Assembly (NCBI RefSeq): GCF_020921035.1 | Contig: NC_063152.1 | Location: 28,085,903-28,149,902 of the forward strand | Source of the DNA: Rhodamnia argentea | Taxonomy: Eukaryota; Streptophyta; Magnoliopsida; Myrtales; Myrtaceae | DNA length: 64,000 bases | Reading direction: 5' to 3' | In this document: positions 48,721-62,238 of the stretch, in pieces | Layout: the number at the start of each line of letters is the position of its first letter | How positions within the stretch are numbered: position 1 is the stretch's first letter | Position numbers and translations under genes: made by a program | Notes under the pieces: model-generated | Seen by the model: the letters and a program-made list of their open reading frames with translations, nothing else | Databases searched by the model: none | Told to the model about the DNA's origin: nothing

Positions 48721-49138
48721 GTCGCCTGCGGATCCGTCTCGCCTCGCCTCGAGAGCGTCCACCCCATGCCACCCCGTCATGTGGCTTACGTGGTCCATGC
48801 TGTGCACAAGATAATCGGATTAATTTAATTAAACTTTTGATTAAAATAAATTGACGGGGCGAAAAAGGAGAAGGGGGCGAAAGTTCTCAATTAACGGTAA
48901 TGAATAGCCGCTTTGGAGTCCAGTCCACGACGGCCCTCCCCTGCTTCGCCACATAATTCTGACGTCCCCGATGATGTTTTAAATCCCTTAGTCAAATCCA
49001 AGACGAGGTCCGATATTTTGGCCCTTCATTAAAAATTGGAAAAGGAAAAATATTTTTCATTTGATTAATTAAATAAACCCCGATTTTTGTTGCATTGATC
49101 AAGGGATTAGCCAACGTGTACATGCCATTTGGATTAAT

Positions 49139-49160
49139 CTCTCTCTCTCTCTCTCTCTCT
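49139..49160. repeat. TC dinucleotide microsatellite
   Basis: About 11 uninterrupted TC units. Confidence 0.95.
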
Positions 49161-49904
49161 ACAACTTTACAGGGCACATATTCTGAGTGACGGAAGAGTT
49201 GCGGAACGAGCCTCGTTTTTCAGCTACGCCGAACTAAAGAAATATAGATTAACGAAAGATGGATGAACTTACTTGTCTCCTCGTCGCGGTTCGGTATGAA
49301 TTTCTCGATGTGTTCTTATTTTCAAGAAAATGTTATTTCCCATTGGAAATTCATTTCCGTAGGCCAATCATTCATAACAACCAAACCCGTGAACGTCCGG
49401 AAACTCAATTAACTTCGGTCGAACAAACGCACCTTTTTAAATTCTCAGAATTCTACTCGAGCACTATACTCTTAATAAATATGTCTCCGAATGAGAAGCA
49501 TTACAAATTCCCCGAAACACAAATTAAACATTGTTGGCCAAAATACGTAAGTATATTACCTGAATGTTCTCGCCCGGAGAATAGAACAATTTAGTAGGAA
49601 CACATCGTCCATTGAAAGAGTTTTTAGGTGGTGATGGTGCTCGTCTGGCTGATCAAACACAAAGAGCTCGCTCGATCAAGCCATCTTTCCTGTTGCCCCA
49701 GTCGTTCAATGCGACGCGAGGCGGCCGACGATTTTTGACTCCCGGTCTTGCGCTTGTGATTACGCCATTTAAAGACGGGTTGACCTATGGGATTCATTGC
49801 CACTTCGGACAAGCACGCATGGGATGTTGGCGAACGGGAAAAGGTTTCTTGCCGTGGAAAATGGGGGAAAAAGTACCCAAAAAATAAGGCTTAGACCTAC
49901 TGCT

Positions 49905-50500
49905 TCAGTATCAATTCACTCCTGACCATTTTAACTTGAACAATTTAATCCTAATTTTTTTCACATTTGTACCAATTCAATCAATCCGGACAATTTAGAT
50001 TAAAAATTGTTGATTTAGACGTCGGTCGTCCTACATGACACGATCAATACCGACGTGAATAATTTTTATTAATATTTTTACTATTATTATTTCTTCTTTC
50101 TCTTTTTTTTCCATTTCTCTCTCTTTTATGACCTTTGCCACCGGCATAGGCCTGTGCCAACCCATGGCCGACGAGGGTTGGCCTCGCCTAAGCAAGGGTC
50201 ACCCTCGCCAAGCGAGGTGAATCCTACCAAGGCGACATTGGACGAGGCCTCCCTAGCTTGGGCATGGGTCAGCAAAGGCCATAGAAGAGAGAGAAAGTGA
50301 AAAAAAATGAATAAATACTATAAAATTATTTTTAAAATATCTACATCGGCACCTGTCGTCCTACGTAACATGGCCGGTATTCAAGTCAACAATTTCTAGT
50401 TCAAATTGGTCAAATAGATTGAATTGGTACCAATGTGAAAATGTTTAAGTTTTTTTTTTTTTTGTCCGATTGCTGAATTTATATCAATGTAATTGGTTTA
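49905..50500. repeat. fold-back element with GC-rich core
   Basis: The clearest member of the family. The left arm reads CACATTTGTACCAATTCAAT, then AAAATTGTTGATTTAGA and GTCGTCCTACATGACA; the right arm, reversed, reads CACATTGGTACCAATTCAAT, then GAAATTGTTGACTTGAA and CATGTTACGTAGGACGAC. Between them, about 50145-50285, lies a GC-rich block of short direct and inverted repeats (GGCGAGGGTTGGCC-like units). No transposase frame. Target duplications could not be fixed. Confidence 0.75.
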
Positions 50501-50989
50501 TGATTTTTTTAGCGTCTTTCCCAAAAAAATGCATCTAATTGGGACAAACACACGAGCACCGTATTCCGCTGCCTCAACTATTGATATCTTGTCTTCTTTG
50601 GACGTACCGTATGGTATTATGACGTGACGTTGGAATCAAGTACAAAAAGTTTGTAAAGTGTCATAAAAACTACTTATAACGTTAAGACGATTCGTCGTAA
50701 TCAAATGCAAAATGACGGTAAAAAAAGCGGTAATACGGTCACCTCAAGATTTGGGAATTACAGTCATATATTATGTGGCAAACTATTATATGCCTTGGCA
50801 ATATATTCCATTTGTCTCTGTACAGTGAATGATCTTAATTAGGAAAACATACGACCTCAAAATACTATGTTTTATCGAGTATTTGTAATGCGACCTAATG
50901 AACATTATCAAGATTTGATATTTCAAATTAGTAATAATAAAATTACAAATGCCTCGTACTTTCGTTATTTTATAGTGGGTTTCCTCATT

Positions 50990-51400
50990 TGAATTAAATT
51001 AGCAAATTCAGCTAGTGATCTCCCAATTGAAACCCGGATGCAAATCAAGTTATCACACAAGACAATTTTGACCGCCGATATAGACGTCGATTATCCTACA
51101 TGGTATGATCATAGGACGATCATCACCGACATAAACAGTTTATGTAATTTATGTTGATTTTTTTTTTTTTACTTATTTCCCACTGCTAGCTAGTGGCCTT
51201 GACGGTGGTCAAATTGCAAAAATCGTCTACTTTAACGTCGGTCGTACCATGTAGGGTGTCTAGCGTTTATGTTAGAGATTTCTCGTCAAAACCGCCCTAA
51301 ATAACTGCATTGGCAAATTATTAAAATATTTAATACTAAACGAATTAAATTGAAAGATTTTAGATCGAATTAACATGCCCATAACAAGTTTAAGACTTTT
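50990..51400. repeat. fold-back element, related to that at 49905
   Basis: The left part has ACGTCGATTATCCTACATGG and the right part, in inverted sense, ACGTCGGTCGTACCATGTAGG; a GC-richer TAGTGGCCTTGACGGTGG lies between. The arms are more decayed than in the neighbouring element. Confidence 0.5.
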
Positions 51401-52720
51401 GTTTTTATAATCATCCTGACGAATTTTTATGTTCCAAATTCTCAAATGTCTTGCATCGACCACACTAGAAATGTCCAAACACGGTCATCCTCACGCTCGA
51501 TTCTAAATAGAAAAAATGGAACAGATAAGATGTTCCAAGCACGCAAGAGGAAGTTAACCCTTTCTTCCTGCCCTACCAATTTGTGGTTTTTGCTGCTTCT
51601 ACAATCAATTTGCTTTCCTGCACGAATCGAGCGACTTGCGAACAAAACACTATTGCTTGACGTGACTGTTCACTGCATCGTCTCCTCAGTTTCACGCGGA
51701 TCATTCAACGACGATTTCCATATTCATCTTTTGTTATGTTCGGTCTCTTTATTACCGGAAGTCAACATGGGGATACTAATGAATTCTCTAACATACTCCT
51801 CCACCGTTTCTCTGCATCACCATTCGCAGTATAGTCACCTCTCAATCAAAGCTCAATTTCTCATTTTCTATCCGCAAACCGACCGATACGAAACCGTTCG
51901 GTACGTCTTTTTTTTTTTTTTCCGTTCAATCACTTGAAAATTCGAAAATGGTCGTTACGGTCTTCAAAAAACTATCTCCTCGAATTGTTAGGTGCTGCGA
52001 TCTCAAAATACCCAAAGCGCCGACAAAATAAGTTGCAATATTTGACAACGTGATCTTATCGTATCGAAAATTACAACCGAATCTATCAAAATAAGTCACA
52101 AATCCGAATGTTAATCCACATTTATTTAAACGGGTCATATATGATTTAGTTTAAGCTCAAAATCTATGCCATAAATGGATTTTGAAAAAGTAACCCAAAA
52201 AAAAATTGATGTTGGTAGGTCAGTTAGTAGCCGGTCCATAGAGCTACCTATTCCTTTTTATTTTGTAGTAAAAAAAGCCATCTATTATTCAAATGCAATA
52301 ATTTAATGAGAAATTATTAAATATGGATCTCGGATTGAGTCGGGTATGAATCGCTTAATTTATATTGTGTGTAAAATAAATCAAAACGGATTAAATAAGA
52401 TAATTACTATCGAATCGTTTCAATTTGACCCGATCCATCAATTTAACGGGGCTAATCACCGCTCAATTGCAGTTACACAAAACATGGACGTTATCCATCT
52501 ACGTAACTATAATAAAGCAACGGCACAATTCACGCGGGACGGATGGTGCCGCACATCCTTACGCGGAGAGCACTCCATCATCGGACAAAAGCCTTCTCTC
52601 CTCGACGCTGTGATCTAGAACATCCCGAGGAACCTATCATCTCGACCGTCCAATGCTGATGCGGGAATCCCCCCCACCCCCCTCTACTTTTCCTTTTCCA
52701 ACTCATCTCACTAGAGCAGA

Positions 52721-53710
52721 CACGTGTCATTGTCTTGCGCTGCCTAAAAAGTAAAATGAAAAAGAAAAGACACGCGATGCCTGATATTTTGGTGATTGCG
52801 GGTCCCACTATCTCACGTCCGGCGGATGTCGTCGATTCAATCGGACGGATAGCCTTGAGCCCAGCCACCCTTAATTAATCATTAGCGTTCTTGTGAATTT
52901 TTATCCTAATTAGTTTTGCAAATCTTAGGAGCTTCTCAAAGAAAAGGCGAGAGTTTAGAGGAAAAATATCTAAGTAATAAAGGCTTTATTTGTGTTATGG
53001 AAAATGAATAAGCTGATTTTTTTAAAAAAATACAATTATTTGTGTCATTTATAAAAATAAATTAACAGGAAAATTCATCCTTTACAAAAATATAAAATAT
53101 TAACCATAATAAAAATATTTTTTAAATTAATTTATATAAGTGATTATTTTAATAATATAATTTTTAATGAAGAGAGAATTTTGTTTAAAAATTATGGGTG
53201 ACGATAATCCTGGTTGATTTTAGTCTTCACTCGGTAATCGTCAGTGTCACGTAACAATAAAATAACTTAACCGGCCGAGGCAAGTAGTGAAGCACGCATC
53301 TGGGCCCACGTGGGGGAAGTGGTCCCCACGAGCTTTGGCTGTGTGTCGGTGTAGGTGGTCAGAGCACCGACGTGTCGCAACCAGGTGGACTGAACGAGTG
53401 TGCGGGGGGGGCCCACAGGGCGGGAAACAGATGTTGCCGCTGAGCCAGCTCATCCCCATCGCGTCCCTTTCTGGAGATCTCTAGAGATGGCCCCACGAAT
53501 CAACCCACGCAAGGCTCCACGTGGTATAACCCCACGTGCCGTTTCGCTAGTGGGCGTCGTGGAGAAACCGGATCTCCACCGTCCTTTCCCTTTCGCTTGG
53601 CTCCATCTTGACCCTCCTTCCTCATCCATTATCACGTCAGCCCGCTCGGGCAAAAATGTAAATTCCTGCTCTCCCTGAACAAATTGCAGTCCCACCAAAC
53701 ATCAATTTTT

Positions 53711-53749
<39 letters not shown>

Positions 53750-54972
53750 CCCTCTCTCTTCGCGCCACAAAAAGAATTGTCGTTACCTCTCTCATTGGCC
53801 CAAAAATTGTTAACAAAATATAATATCTTAAAAAAGTAACTCCTGAATTTTCGATTGACTATGGTCCGGCGAACAACCCCAGAATTTGCTCCGCGAGCCC
53901 GCGTTTGACAGGTAGGCTTAGTGGAGCGTGACGCCAGTGTCAGACGATCCACGTCAGAGACGAGATGGAACGTTGAGTGGGGATGGGGGGGATGAACGGC
54001 GATCGCGTGCTTCCCGGTGCCAAAAAAAAAAAAAAAATTGAGAAAGAGACACGGGGGATTGGGATGGAGGGAGGCTGACGTGTCAACACCATGTTCGTTT
54101 TCATTTTCGTACCAACTTTTTGACAAGAAAAAGGAAAAAGGAGTTTTTTTAATGCCAGCCCAGCGTTGATCAAGGCGACGAGGCGTGGCCGTCCGACAAG
54201 GGTGACGTGTCTTGCAGACACTTTGGGTTTCTCTAATCCTTAATTACGCAATGGGAGGTGGGGCCCGGTGTTGACGTGGACCCGAAGGGAAAACGTTTCG
54301 GGGAGGGGGGTGGGGAATAGGAATAGGATATCGGATCCGATCCGCTGGTCCGTGATTTTCAAATTCATCCTTTTGGGTTTTCCATGGGTCAAAAGGCCCA
54401 CCGATTTGAGTCTTATTTACGGAAATGTCCCCCGCCCAGCCGATTTCTTTGAAATTCTGTGCTCGGAGACTTTCCCAGCTCGTTCACACCAGTAGCGACA
54501 GTTTTGTGTCGTTCCATTCCAATTGCTACACGAAAAATTTAAAGATTAGACAGCATTGGGGGGGTCGGGTTGTCAAGCTCAACCCCCTTTCCATGGCCCG
54601 ACAGAACTGCCGATTGGAGACGTAACAGTGAGCTTAAAATTAAATGCGTGGACACCGAGCGGTAAAGCAGTCATCTCTTCGTTTCTTGAACGCGAGCATT
54701 TGCATCGGCTTTGATCGTGTCATTGAGAAGTGCAAGTTAATGTGACTGCAGATCTTATCAGGAATATCCGAGGGAGGAGAGGTTCTCTCTTCTTTAGTCG
54801 TCGCGGGAAATGTAATAATCTATGAGAAGAATACATCACGTCATAATAAGCGGTTGATGTAATCGATCAATCACATGTAAAATACGCGCACATGCGGCAT
54901 CGAGCATAATGAGATTCATAGCACGCGGACAACGGTAATTGATGGAGTAAATCGCGTTATCACCACCACGTG
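52721..54972. promoter_or_regulatory. scattered G-boxes without an identified gene
   Basis: CACGTG occurs at 52721-52726, 53307-53312, 53518-53523 (context CCACGTGG), 53533-53538 and 54967-54972. The surrounding DNA is GC-richer than the rest of the spacer. Whether these sites are bound is unknown. Confidence 0.3.
53714..53748. repeat. AT dinucleotide microsatellite
   Basis: About 17 AT units within the GC-richer, G-box-bearing stretch. Confidence 0.95.
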
Positions 54973-55084
54973 ATGTATCCATCCCATCGATATTTTCTAC
55001 TCGTCGCTCGGGTTTTGTGGGCATAGTTTACAATGCATCGCTGGAGTAGATCCCATCAAATGTTTATGTGATAATTTTTTGCGT

Positions 55085-55640
55085 TATAGATTATTCGGAC
55101 CTATTGCACTTGTATCAATTTAGTCATTAACTTTTTGATTGTGTCATTTTTTTGGTCGAATAATTGTGTCAATTGAGTTCTACATATTTTTTCAATTGAA
55201 CTCATTCGGTGAATTTTGGTCGGAAATCGCAGACGTGTACGTTGGTCGTCCTACGAGGCATGGGCGGTGCTAATGTGGATATTTTATAAATAATTTTTTT
55301 AATATATTTTATAGAATTTTTATTTTTCCTGTTGTTCTCTTCTTTTGTTTACTTTATTTTCCTAACTTAGGGCTGGCAAGGGCCACGGCTCCTTTACTGG
55401 CCTTAAGTTTAAAAAAAGAGAGAGCAAAGAATAGAAAAGCTAATAAAAAAATTTAAAAAATTTCGAAACAATATTAAAAATGTCAACATCAGCACCCCTC
55501 ATGTCACGTAGGACGATCGATATCCACGTCGGTGATTTTCGGTCAAAATCGATCGAATGGACTCAATTAGCAAAACATGAAAATGTTTATGACTAAATTG
55601 ACACAACGACAATAGATTTAAGACTTTTTTGATAACTTTC
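55085..55640. repeat. fold-back element, related to that at 49905
   Basis: The left arm ends with TTGGTCGTCCTACGAGGCATG and GATATTTTATAAATAATTT; the right arm in reverse carries GATCGTCCTACGTGACATG. Both arms contain CAATTTAGTC/CAATTGAGT-type blocks towards the outside. The core has GGGCTGGCAAGGGCCACGGC. Confidence 0.65.
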
Positions 55641-57166
55641 CCGAGCTTTTGCCAGATGATTGTCCGCGAAAGACCTATCCACAATGTTGATGAAGCATAA
55701 TAGAGAACGCATAATGAAGAACACACCGTTTCGTCAGTTGCACGGGGCATGTATCATGTTGAGCAATGCAATGCGGTGCATAGGTAGAGCTTTTGAAGGT
55801 GTGCTGGGATTTGTTTCAACGAGAAAACAATGTTGGCTAACACTTTCCTGGCAAACCCGAGATTCAATGCATAGATTGATCTTTGTACTATACCAATAAT
55901 AGATGGATAATTGTTTAGGATGATTTTTCGTGCTCCGTCTTTGAAAATTTATATGCTGAGGATCTTTTTTTTTTTTAGAGGGGGGCACTCAACATGGGTT
56001 GAGGACCTTGTCGCCCGTGATTCTTTTAGCGCGAGAGGGGGAAGTGATGCGCACGAGCGATACTAAATTTTTAATTGCGTGCTGCAATCATTTAAATCAT
56101 TCTCGCCCTTCTAGTTTTTGATCCTCAATAATTTTCAATTGTTGCTTCGATAAGGTTTTTGTTGTTCAATGTGTACGTAAACACAGCCTGTTTCTGCTTA
56201 AAATTAGTTCCAAAGAGAAGGGATTTGATGCAAATATATTGAATCTTTCATCATCCTACTCTTAGAAGAATGGAGGCCAACTTTTCATTGCAATGTCTCT
56301 GGAAGTCCCATCGAATGGTCTAATGTGCACAGAGCGTGATCATTTTGCAGACTCGCCTACCATACAATCCGTGGATTTTACCACTTTAAGCGACCGTTTG
56401 GAGGTGCAGATCACTCGAAACTATTGAGGTAATTAATGTTCCACATGGGATCATCAGAAGTTTGACCGCACGGTGGGTTCTACTTGAGAGCTTTGTAATG
56501 GATCGTATGCTGGTTACATGTGTAGATTTTTATGACTTTGATACGAGAGTAATTGACCATTTCGCTCCATTTTTCGTTGCCTCGTCACGGTCCGGCACAA
56601 TATTCGCACAAGCTGAAAGGATGATGGGATCAGCTCTGTGGGTTGCACAATGTGATCATCTCATATTAGGAACAAATCTTCATGAAGGGGACTTCCTGAG
56701 GTTGCTTGAAAGTTGCCCACGTCCGGAGAAATTGAGCACAAGCACGGACTATGATCATCTCTATATGATGGTAAAGCTTCTGCTCAGGATGCACAGATGC
56801 TGGAGAAGATAGGTTTTCAATGCCGTGAAATAAGAGCCTGTTGATTCTCACGAAGAGCGAAATCTACTGGAGACAAAGACAGCTGCTTGAACGTCAAGAG
56901 CCAACTTCTCAAAAAGCGGAAATTGTTCTCAACACCAGAGGCGATGCGTCCTGGACTCGGGAACTACCCTAGATAAGGTTTTGCTGAGTGTCTACTTCTT
57001 TCAGTGGGAGAAATTTGTCAAATGTCTTCTTACTTCAAGCGACAAAAGATGTTATCCTCAAATGTAAACTGAAAGTAAAATTCGACACTCTCACGTTGGA
57101 TCAACCAGTAGCAGAAAACCCCGGTGTAGTCATACCAAAATTCAGGGAACACGTAAAAGCGATGGC

Positions 57167-58193
<1,027 letters not shown>

Positions 58194-58294
58194 CTGAGAT
58201 CGGAGTGAGGAGGGAGACGAGAAGAGGAAAGGAAGGGGTCGAAAGCTCGAGTTTCTCAAAATCTTAAGCGAGAATGAGCAAAAACCCTTGCCGA

Positions 58295-59639
58295 TAGATA
58301 GTCAAACATGGTGACTTAGCGCTGTTGGCTTCGCGAAAATATAATTAAGATAATTGCTTATATTTTTTTTAATAAAAATATATTAACTAAAAATACTTTC
58401 ATCATTCGCAAAAATAAAATAAATAAATAAATAATGGCTCGAAGTGTCCTCATTTTTTCAAATAAAAGCTTGAAATGGATCTTATTTCAAATAAGAGCCG
58501 AAGGGATATGCTAATTTCAAATAAGGGTCGCATCTCGCCAATCGGTCGGTTAAGGGCATTTTCATCCAAAGATAATTTCAACCTAATTTTTAGTTAAATT
58601 AAATTAAAAATTTTAAAAAACTAAAAAGTAGAAAAAAAAATACAAACTGCCCCTATCCGTCCTTCCATGGTCGGTGGGGAGTCGGCAATGGCCGACTGGA
58701 TGACCCCGCCTCGCCGAGGCGCCAGCAAGCCCTCACCAGAGATGGGAGAGGGCCGCAACCCCCACCTGGATTTGGGCGAGGTTTGCCGGCCCTCACCCTT
58801 GTCCGGTGGAATATCAGCAACTTCACTAAGCCACTAGTTCAAGCCTTTTGAGGAGCCAAGACATTGAAACACGAGGAGCCTTACCGCGGGTCGAAGAATC
58901 ACAAAACTGGAGCAAGATTGTTCCCTCACATGTCCAGTGGTTGCGAACTTTCGAATACATAGTGGAGGTGATTCATAGACAGTTCTATACAAATAGTAAC
59001 TCAACCATTATAATTGTAGGATCTTAGCAGAAGAAATCACAGACCTTCCTTTCGTTTTGTTTTTTTTTTTTTTTTGGTAAGGGACCTTTCCTTTTGTTGT
59101 GATTGCTTAAATTCACAAAATGGCAAAAAAATAAAAAAAAAGGGATTATCAACTTGCACGTACATTTGACAGGATCTCTCTTGTTCCGGAAGAGGGGTTA
59201 AAGAAAATCGCACATCAAAGAAAGAGACAGACCTAATCGAAAACCCGTTACGATTACGATCGCTGATGAACTGTCAACCTGATCAACTCTGATCCATGAC
59301 CAAACTAGCAAGAGGTTCAATTGCCCAGGGACTCTATTTCGCCTGCAAACACAAATGGTGACAAACTAACCAAACTGATCAACTGATGAATTGGGTGAAT
59401 TCTAATAGTTACATAACATGGAAAAGGGTACTCCTGCTCCTGCTCTTTACGAGTCATCCGCAGAATCAAAAGTAAAAGAAAACTTTTTCACTGCTTCTCC
59501 AATGCAGAGGCACTTTACCCAGCGCCTACAGTAAAAAAACAAAACACCCGTTTGACCAGAAAGTCAACGCATACCCCCAATTGGTCCTCACTTTGACCAA
59601 TCCGGTCAACAGAATCGACGGCATCGGCGTCGTCGTCCA
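58295..59639. other. spacer between RPS28 and the C2 gene, with repeat debris
   Basis: About 58435-58805 has repeated TTTCAAATAAGAGCC / TTTCAAATAAGGGTC blocks and then a GC-rich end (GGTCGGTGGGGAGTCGGC...CCCTCACC) of the type found as cores of the fold-back elements. The part from about 59200 probably holds the 3' end of the C2 gene. No gene recognised. Confidence 0.4.
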
Positions 59640-60495
59640 CTATCTCTGAAGCGGAAGTCCGCACAAGAACCCCCCAACGCAGGACGACCGCCTCAGGCTC
59701 TTCCCCGCCAGTTCCCTCATCCCGTTCCACTCCTTGAGTACCGTCGACGCCGTCGACGAGGACGAGGTCGTCGAATCGCCCCCGTCCGAGACGTCCCCAG
59801 CCGAGTCGGGCCACCAGTACTCGCAAGACTCGCCGCCCGAAACCTCCCCATGGTCCCCCACCGCACTCAATCTCTTCTTCTTCTTCTCCCTCCGGCGATC
59901 GCCTCTTCTCGGCGCGCCGGCCGACTGCCCCATCAAATCGCGGTAGCCGATCGCGGACGCCCCTTTCAGGGCCGTGAAGTCGGAGCCGTTGGTCAGCATT
60001 ATTCCGATGTTGAGAACTCCATGTATCCTGCGCAATCAAAGACGTTGGATTGATTTCGCCGGAAAAATTCGCTAAAGAAAAGAAGGAATTTGATAGTACT
60101 CACTTGCCGGAAGGACGGCGAATGCCGACGGCCGTGAAATAGGGGAGTTTGCTGTTACCCACGAAATCAGGCCAAGAGAGGACGGTGCTCAGGAGCAGCC
60201 GCACGGAGCCGACCAGGTAGTCGCGGATGTACCCGACGGCGTAGATCTCGACGGTGACGCCGGAGGTGTCGCTGGAGAGGAAGTCCGGGCCGACCCGGAA
60301 GAAGAACTTGTCATTCCAGGTGGGGTTATCGGAGCCGACCCGGTCGAGGCGGGTACGGAGCTTGGTGGCGGGGTCGACCCAGACGAGGGAGTAAGTCTCG
60401 GTACGGCGCATGTTGGCCGGAGGCGGCTTCAGGTTCTGGGCCGAGATCAGGTGGACTTCAAGAATCGCACTTCCGCTAATGCGATCCCTTTCCAT
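59640..60495 (-). CDS. C2-domain protein with low-complexity tail
   Basis: Two exons (60495-60104 and 60027-59640) join in frame to 259 residues. Residues about 8-125 form a C2 beta-sandwich: GSAILEVHLISAQNLK, VWVDPATKLRTR, the NPTWNDKFFF motif typical of C2 strands (57-66), then VTVEIYAVGYIRDYLVGSVRL. Several aspartates expected for calcium binding are replaced, so binding may be weak or absent. The second half is charged and serine-rich (RREKKKKRLS, GGDSTTSSSSTAS) with a short hydrophobic block MRELAGKSLRRSSCVGG. Similar plant proteins (SRC2-like, C2 membrane-targeting group) act in stress responses at membranes; the role here is unassigned. The start is the ATG at 60495, preceded by a CT-rich leader. 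Confidence 0.88.
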
Positions 60496-60599
60496 CACTC
60501 TGTCACTCTCTCTCTCTTCGGGATTTGGAATGCGTGGGTTCTTCAGGAGCTTCTTTATTGATCTTGTTATGGTTAAGTGCGGTTGTGGGGATAGCGGGG

Positions 60600-60620
60600 A
60601 AGAGAGAGAGAGAGAGAGTC
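60600..60620. repeat. GA microsatellite in the leader of the C2 gene
   Basis: About nine GA units; CT repeats on the transcribed strand, about 110 bp upstream of the ATG. Confidence 0.85.
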
Positions 60621-60789
60621 AGCCAAGAAGATGGCGGCGAGAACCGCCGGCGAGTGGAGAGAGATCGAGAGAAGAAGAAGAAGTGAGGAAGACGGTTGGA
60701 GCTCACGGGTGCAATAATTTTTAACGGTTTCTTTCGCGGTTCAGATCGAGTGGTTGTCCATACTGGCGCACACAGAGAGGGAGAGAGCA

Positions 60790-62238
60790 TAAGAATGGCA
60801 GAAACTGCTGCGAGTTGGGCTAAAGTGATATAGACAATCGAACAAAAGCCATTTTAACAGACTATTTTCATAAACAACTTAACTGAATATAGAAGAACAG
60901 CAGATGATGCATGATGCATTATTGGACAATCAGCATCCCCCATTGAAATTCACCACTTGCAGACACTTGATCTCTGATTTAGTTCCACGAATTTTTTAGT
61001 GTTCTATCACCGTTGGACATCTATTTGATGAATAAACGATTTAAGTTTCACAAAGTTATATTCAACCTCGGTTCAAGTTTCATCATGGGAATCAATCACT
61101 GGGCACATGAAAAAAATCGTCGAAAAAGTCCTAGTCTTTTGTCCTTTTGTCAATTTAGTCATTCCGACTAATTTTGATCAAAAAATTTATTGAGGTGGCA
61201 CAATTGGCACTAATGTGATCAATTTTTAATAATTTTTTTCCTTTTTTTTTAAATTTTCTCCATGCAAGGCGTCTCGACCCTAGCCGTTGCCAAACAGTAA
61301 AAAAAATAAAATAATGCATCAGCGATTTTCAGTGACTGACTTGAAACAAATGATTTTTTTTAATTTTTTTTAACAAAAAAAATATTAAAAATCAAAAGAG
61401 CTCTTCTAGGTTGAAGTTGGTTGTTTTGATTTGTTTCTTCCTATAAGAGCTCTGAGGCACAGGGACAGGCCCGAAAGTTATATACAGAGTAGGTTGGTTT
61501 CTGACAGGCGATGTGGGACTCCAGACCTTCTGGTGTTGATGAAGTCAGTCAGCATATATACATGCAGTTTGTTTGACCTTTGACCTGGGGCTTTCGCCAA
61601 TTGGAGGAGTTAACAGGATCGCCAAATAGCATATAAGAACCAAGTTGACGAGACCGAGCAGCAAGGTGCGACACCAAAGCAGTAATCACGATTCACGCAT
61701 CATATCCCCCGACCAAAATTCAAGTAACTTGAATGAATCCTCGTTCGAAGGTTTTCGTACTTTGGAAAAGAATCCAAACCCACCTCGTTTTTCTTTCCAA
61801 CAAAACTCAAAAGAAGGTTTGTGCGTAATCTGAAGAGGACGCAAACGCACTAGAACTGAACACTACGAATTACGAACGCATTCGAATTGATTGAATTACA
61901 CTGTGATCAATGTTACCTCGTTTAATGTAACGGCTATTGGCCAACCATTTTAAGAAAAGAGACGGCTTATACTAAAAGCAGATCAATTTACCAATCGATC
62001 AGGAGGCTCAAGTAGAGGAAGCTACAAAATTTGAGAGAACTAGACAAGCGAAAATCAGATGCTAATCCTACATCACAGGGTCTTGATCTCAGCACTGAAA
62101 AGTTACGCGAGCAGACCCAGTTGAACTGGCACCGAAGTCTAACGGTGAGCGGGAACAATATCCGGCGCTACTGCATTTCCAGTGTAAGTTAAGTTTTTGG
62201 TGGAACCAAGTCTTCTCCACAACGCCATGATGCCATCC
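60790..62238. other. C2 gene upstream DNA and FCF1 3' flank
   Basis: No gene seen. About 61110-61400 looks like a half or strongly decayed fold-back element (GTCAATTTAGTCATTCC, then GTGGCACAATTGGCAC and a small GC core GGCGTCTCGACCCTAGCC). The last 150 bases before 62238 are the FCF1 3' untranslated region; they stay open beyond the stop in another frame but this has no meaning. Confidence 0.4.

Larger units (their letters stand above)
48900..57166. other. gene-free intergenic DNA rich in fold-back elements
   Basis: Over 8 kb with no recognised gene. Fold-back elements at about 49905, 50990 and 55085 and a MITE-like AT-rich patch at about 52975-53185 account for part. About 52600-54600 is GC-richer with several ACGT motifs and looks like promoter DNA without an identifiable gene. 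The frame at 56462-56812 (116 codons, plus) is unrecognised. About 57000-57166 should hold the eS28 3' untranslated region. Confidence 0.4.

Noticed and set aside
47855-48828. long overlapping plus-strand frames (260 and 201 codons) and a minus-strand frame of 167 codons
   Set aside because: Arg/Glu- or Ser/Leu-rich translations of GA repeats in the bZIP leader and promoter.
56462-56812. 116-codon plus-strand frame with many Met and Leu residues
   Set aside because: Looks protein-like in places (VAQCDHLILGTNLHEGDFL) but I recognise no family and no gene structure, so it is only mentioned.
59734-60053. plus-strand frames opposite the C2 gene
   Set aside because: Antisense shadows of a GC-rich exon.
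62101-62238. open frame after the FCF1 stop (TYTGNAVAPDIVPAHR)
   Set aside because: It is in another frame than the conserved APRF-stop ending and lies in the 3' untranslated region.
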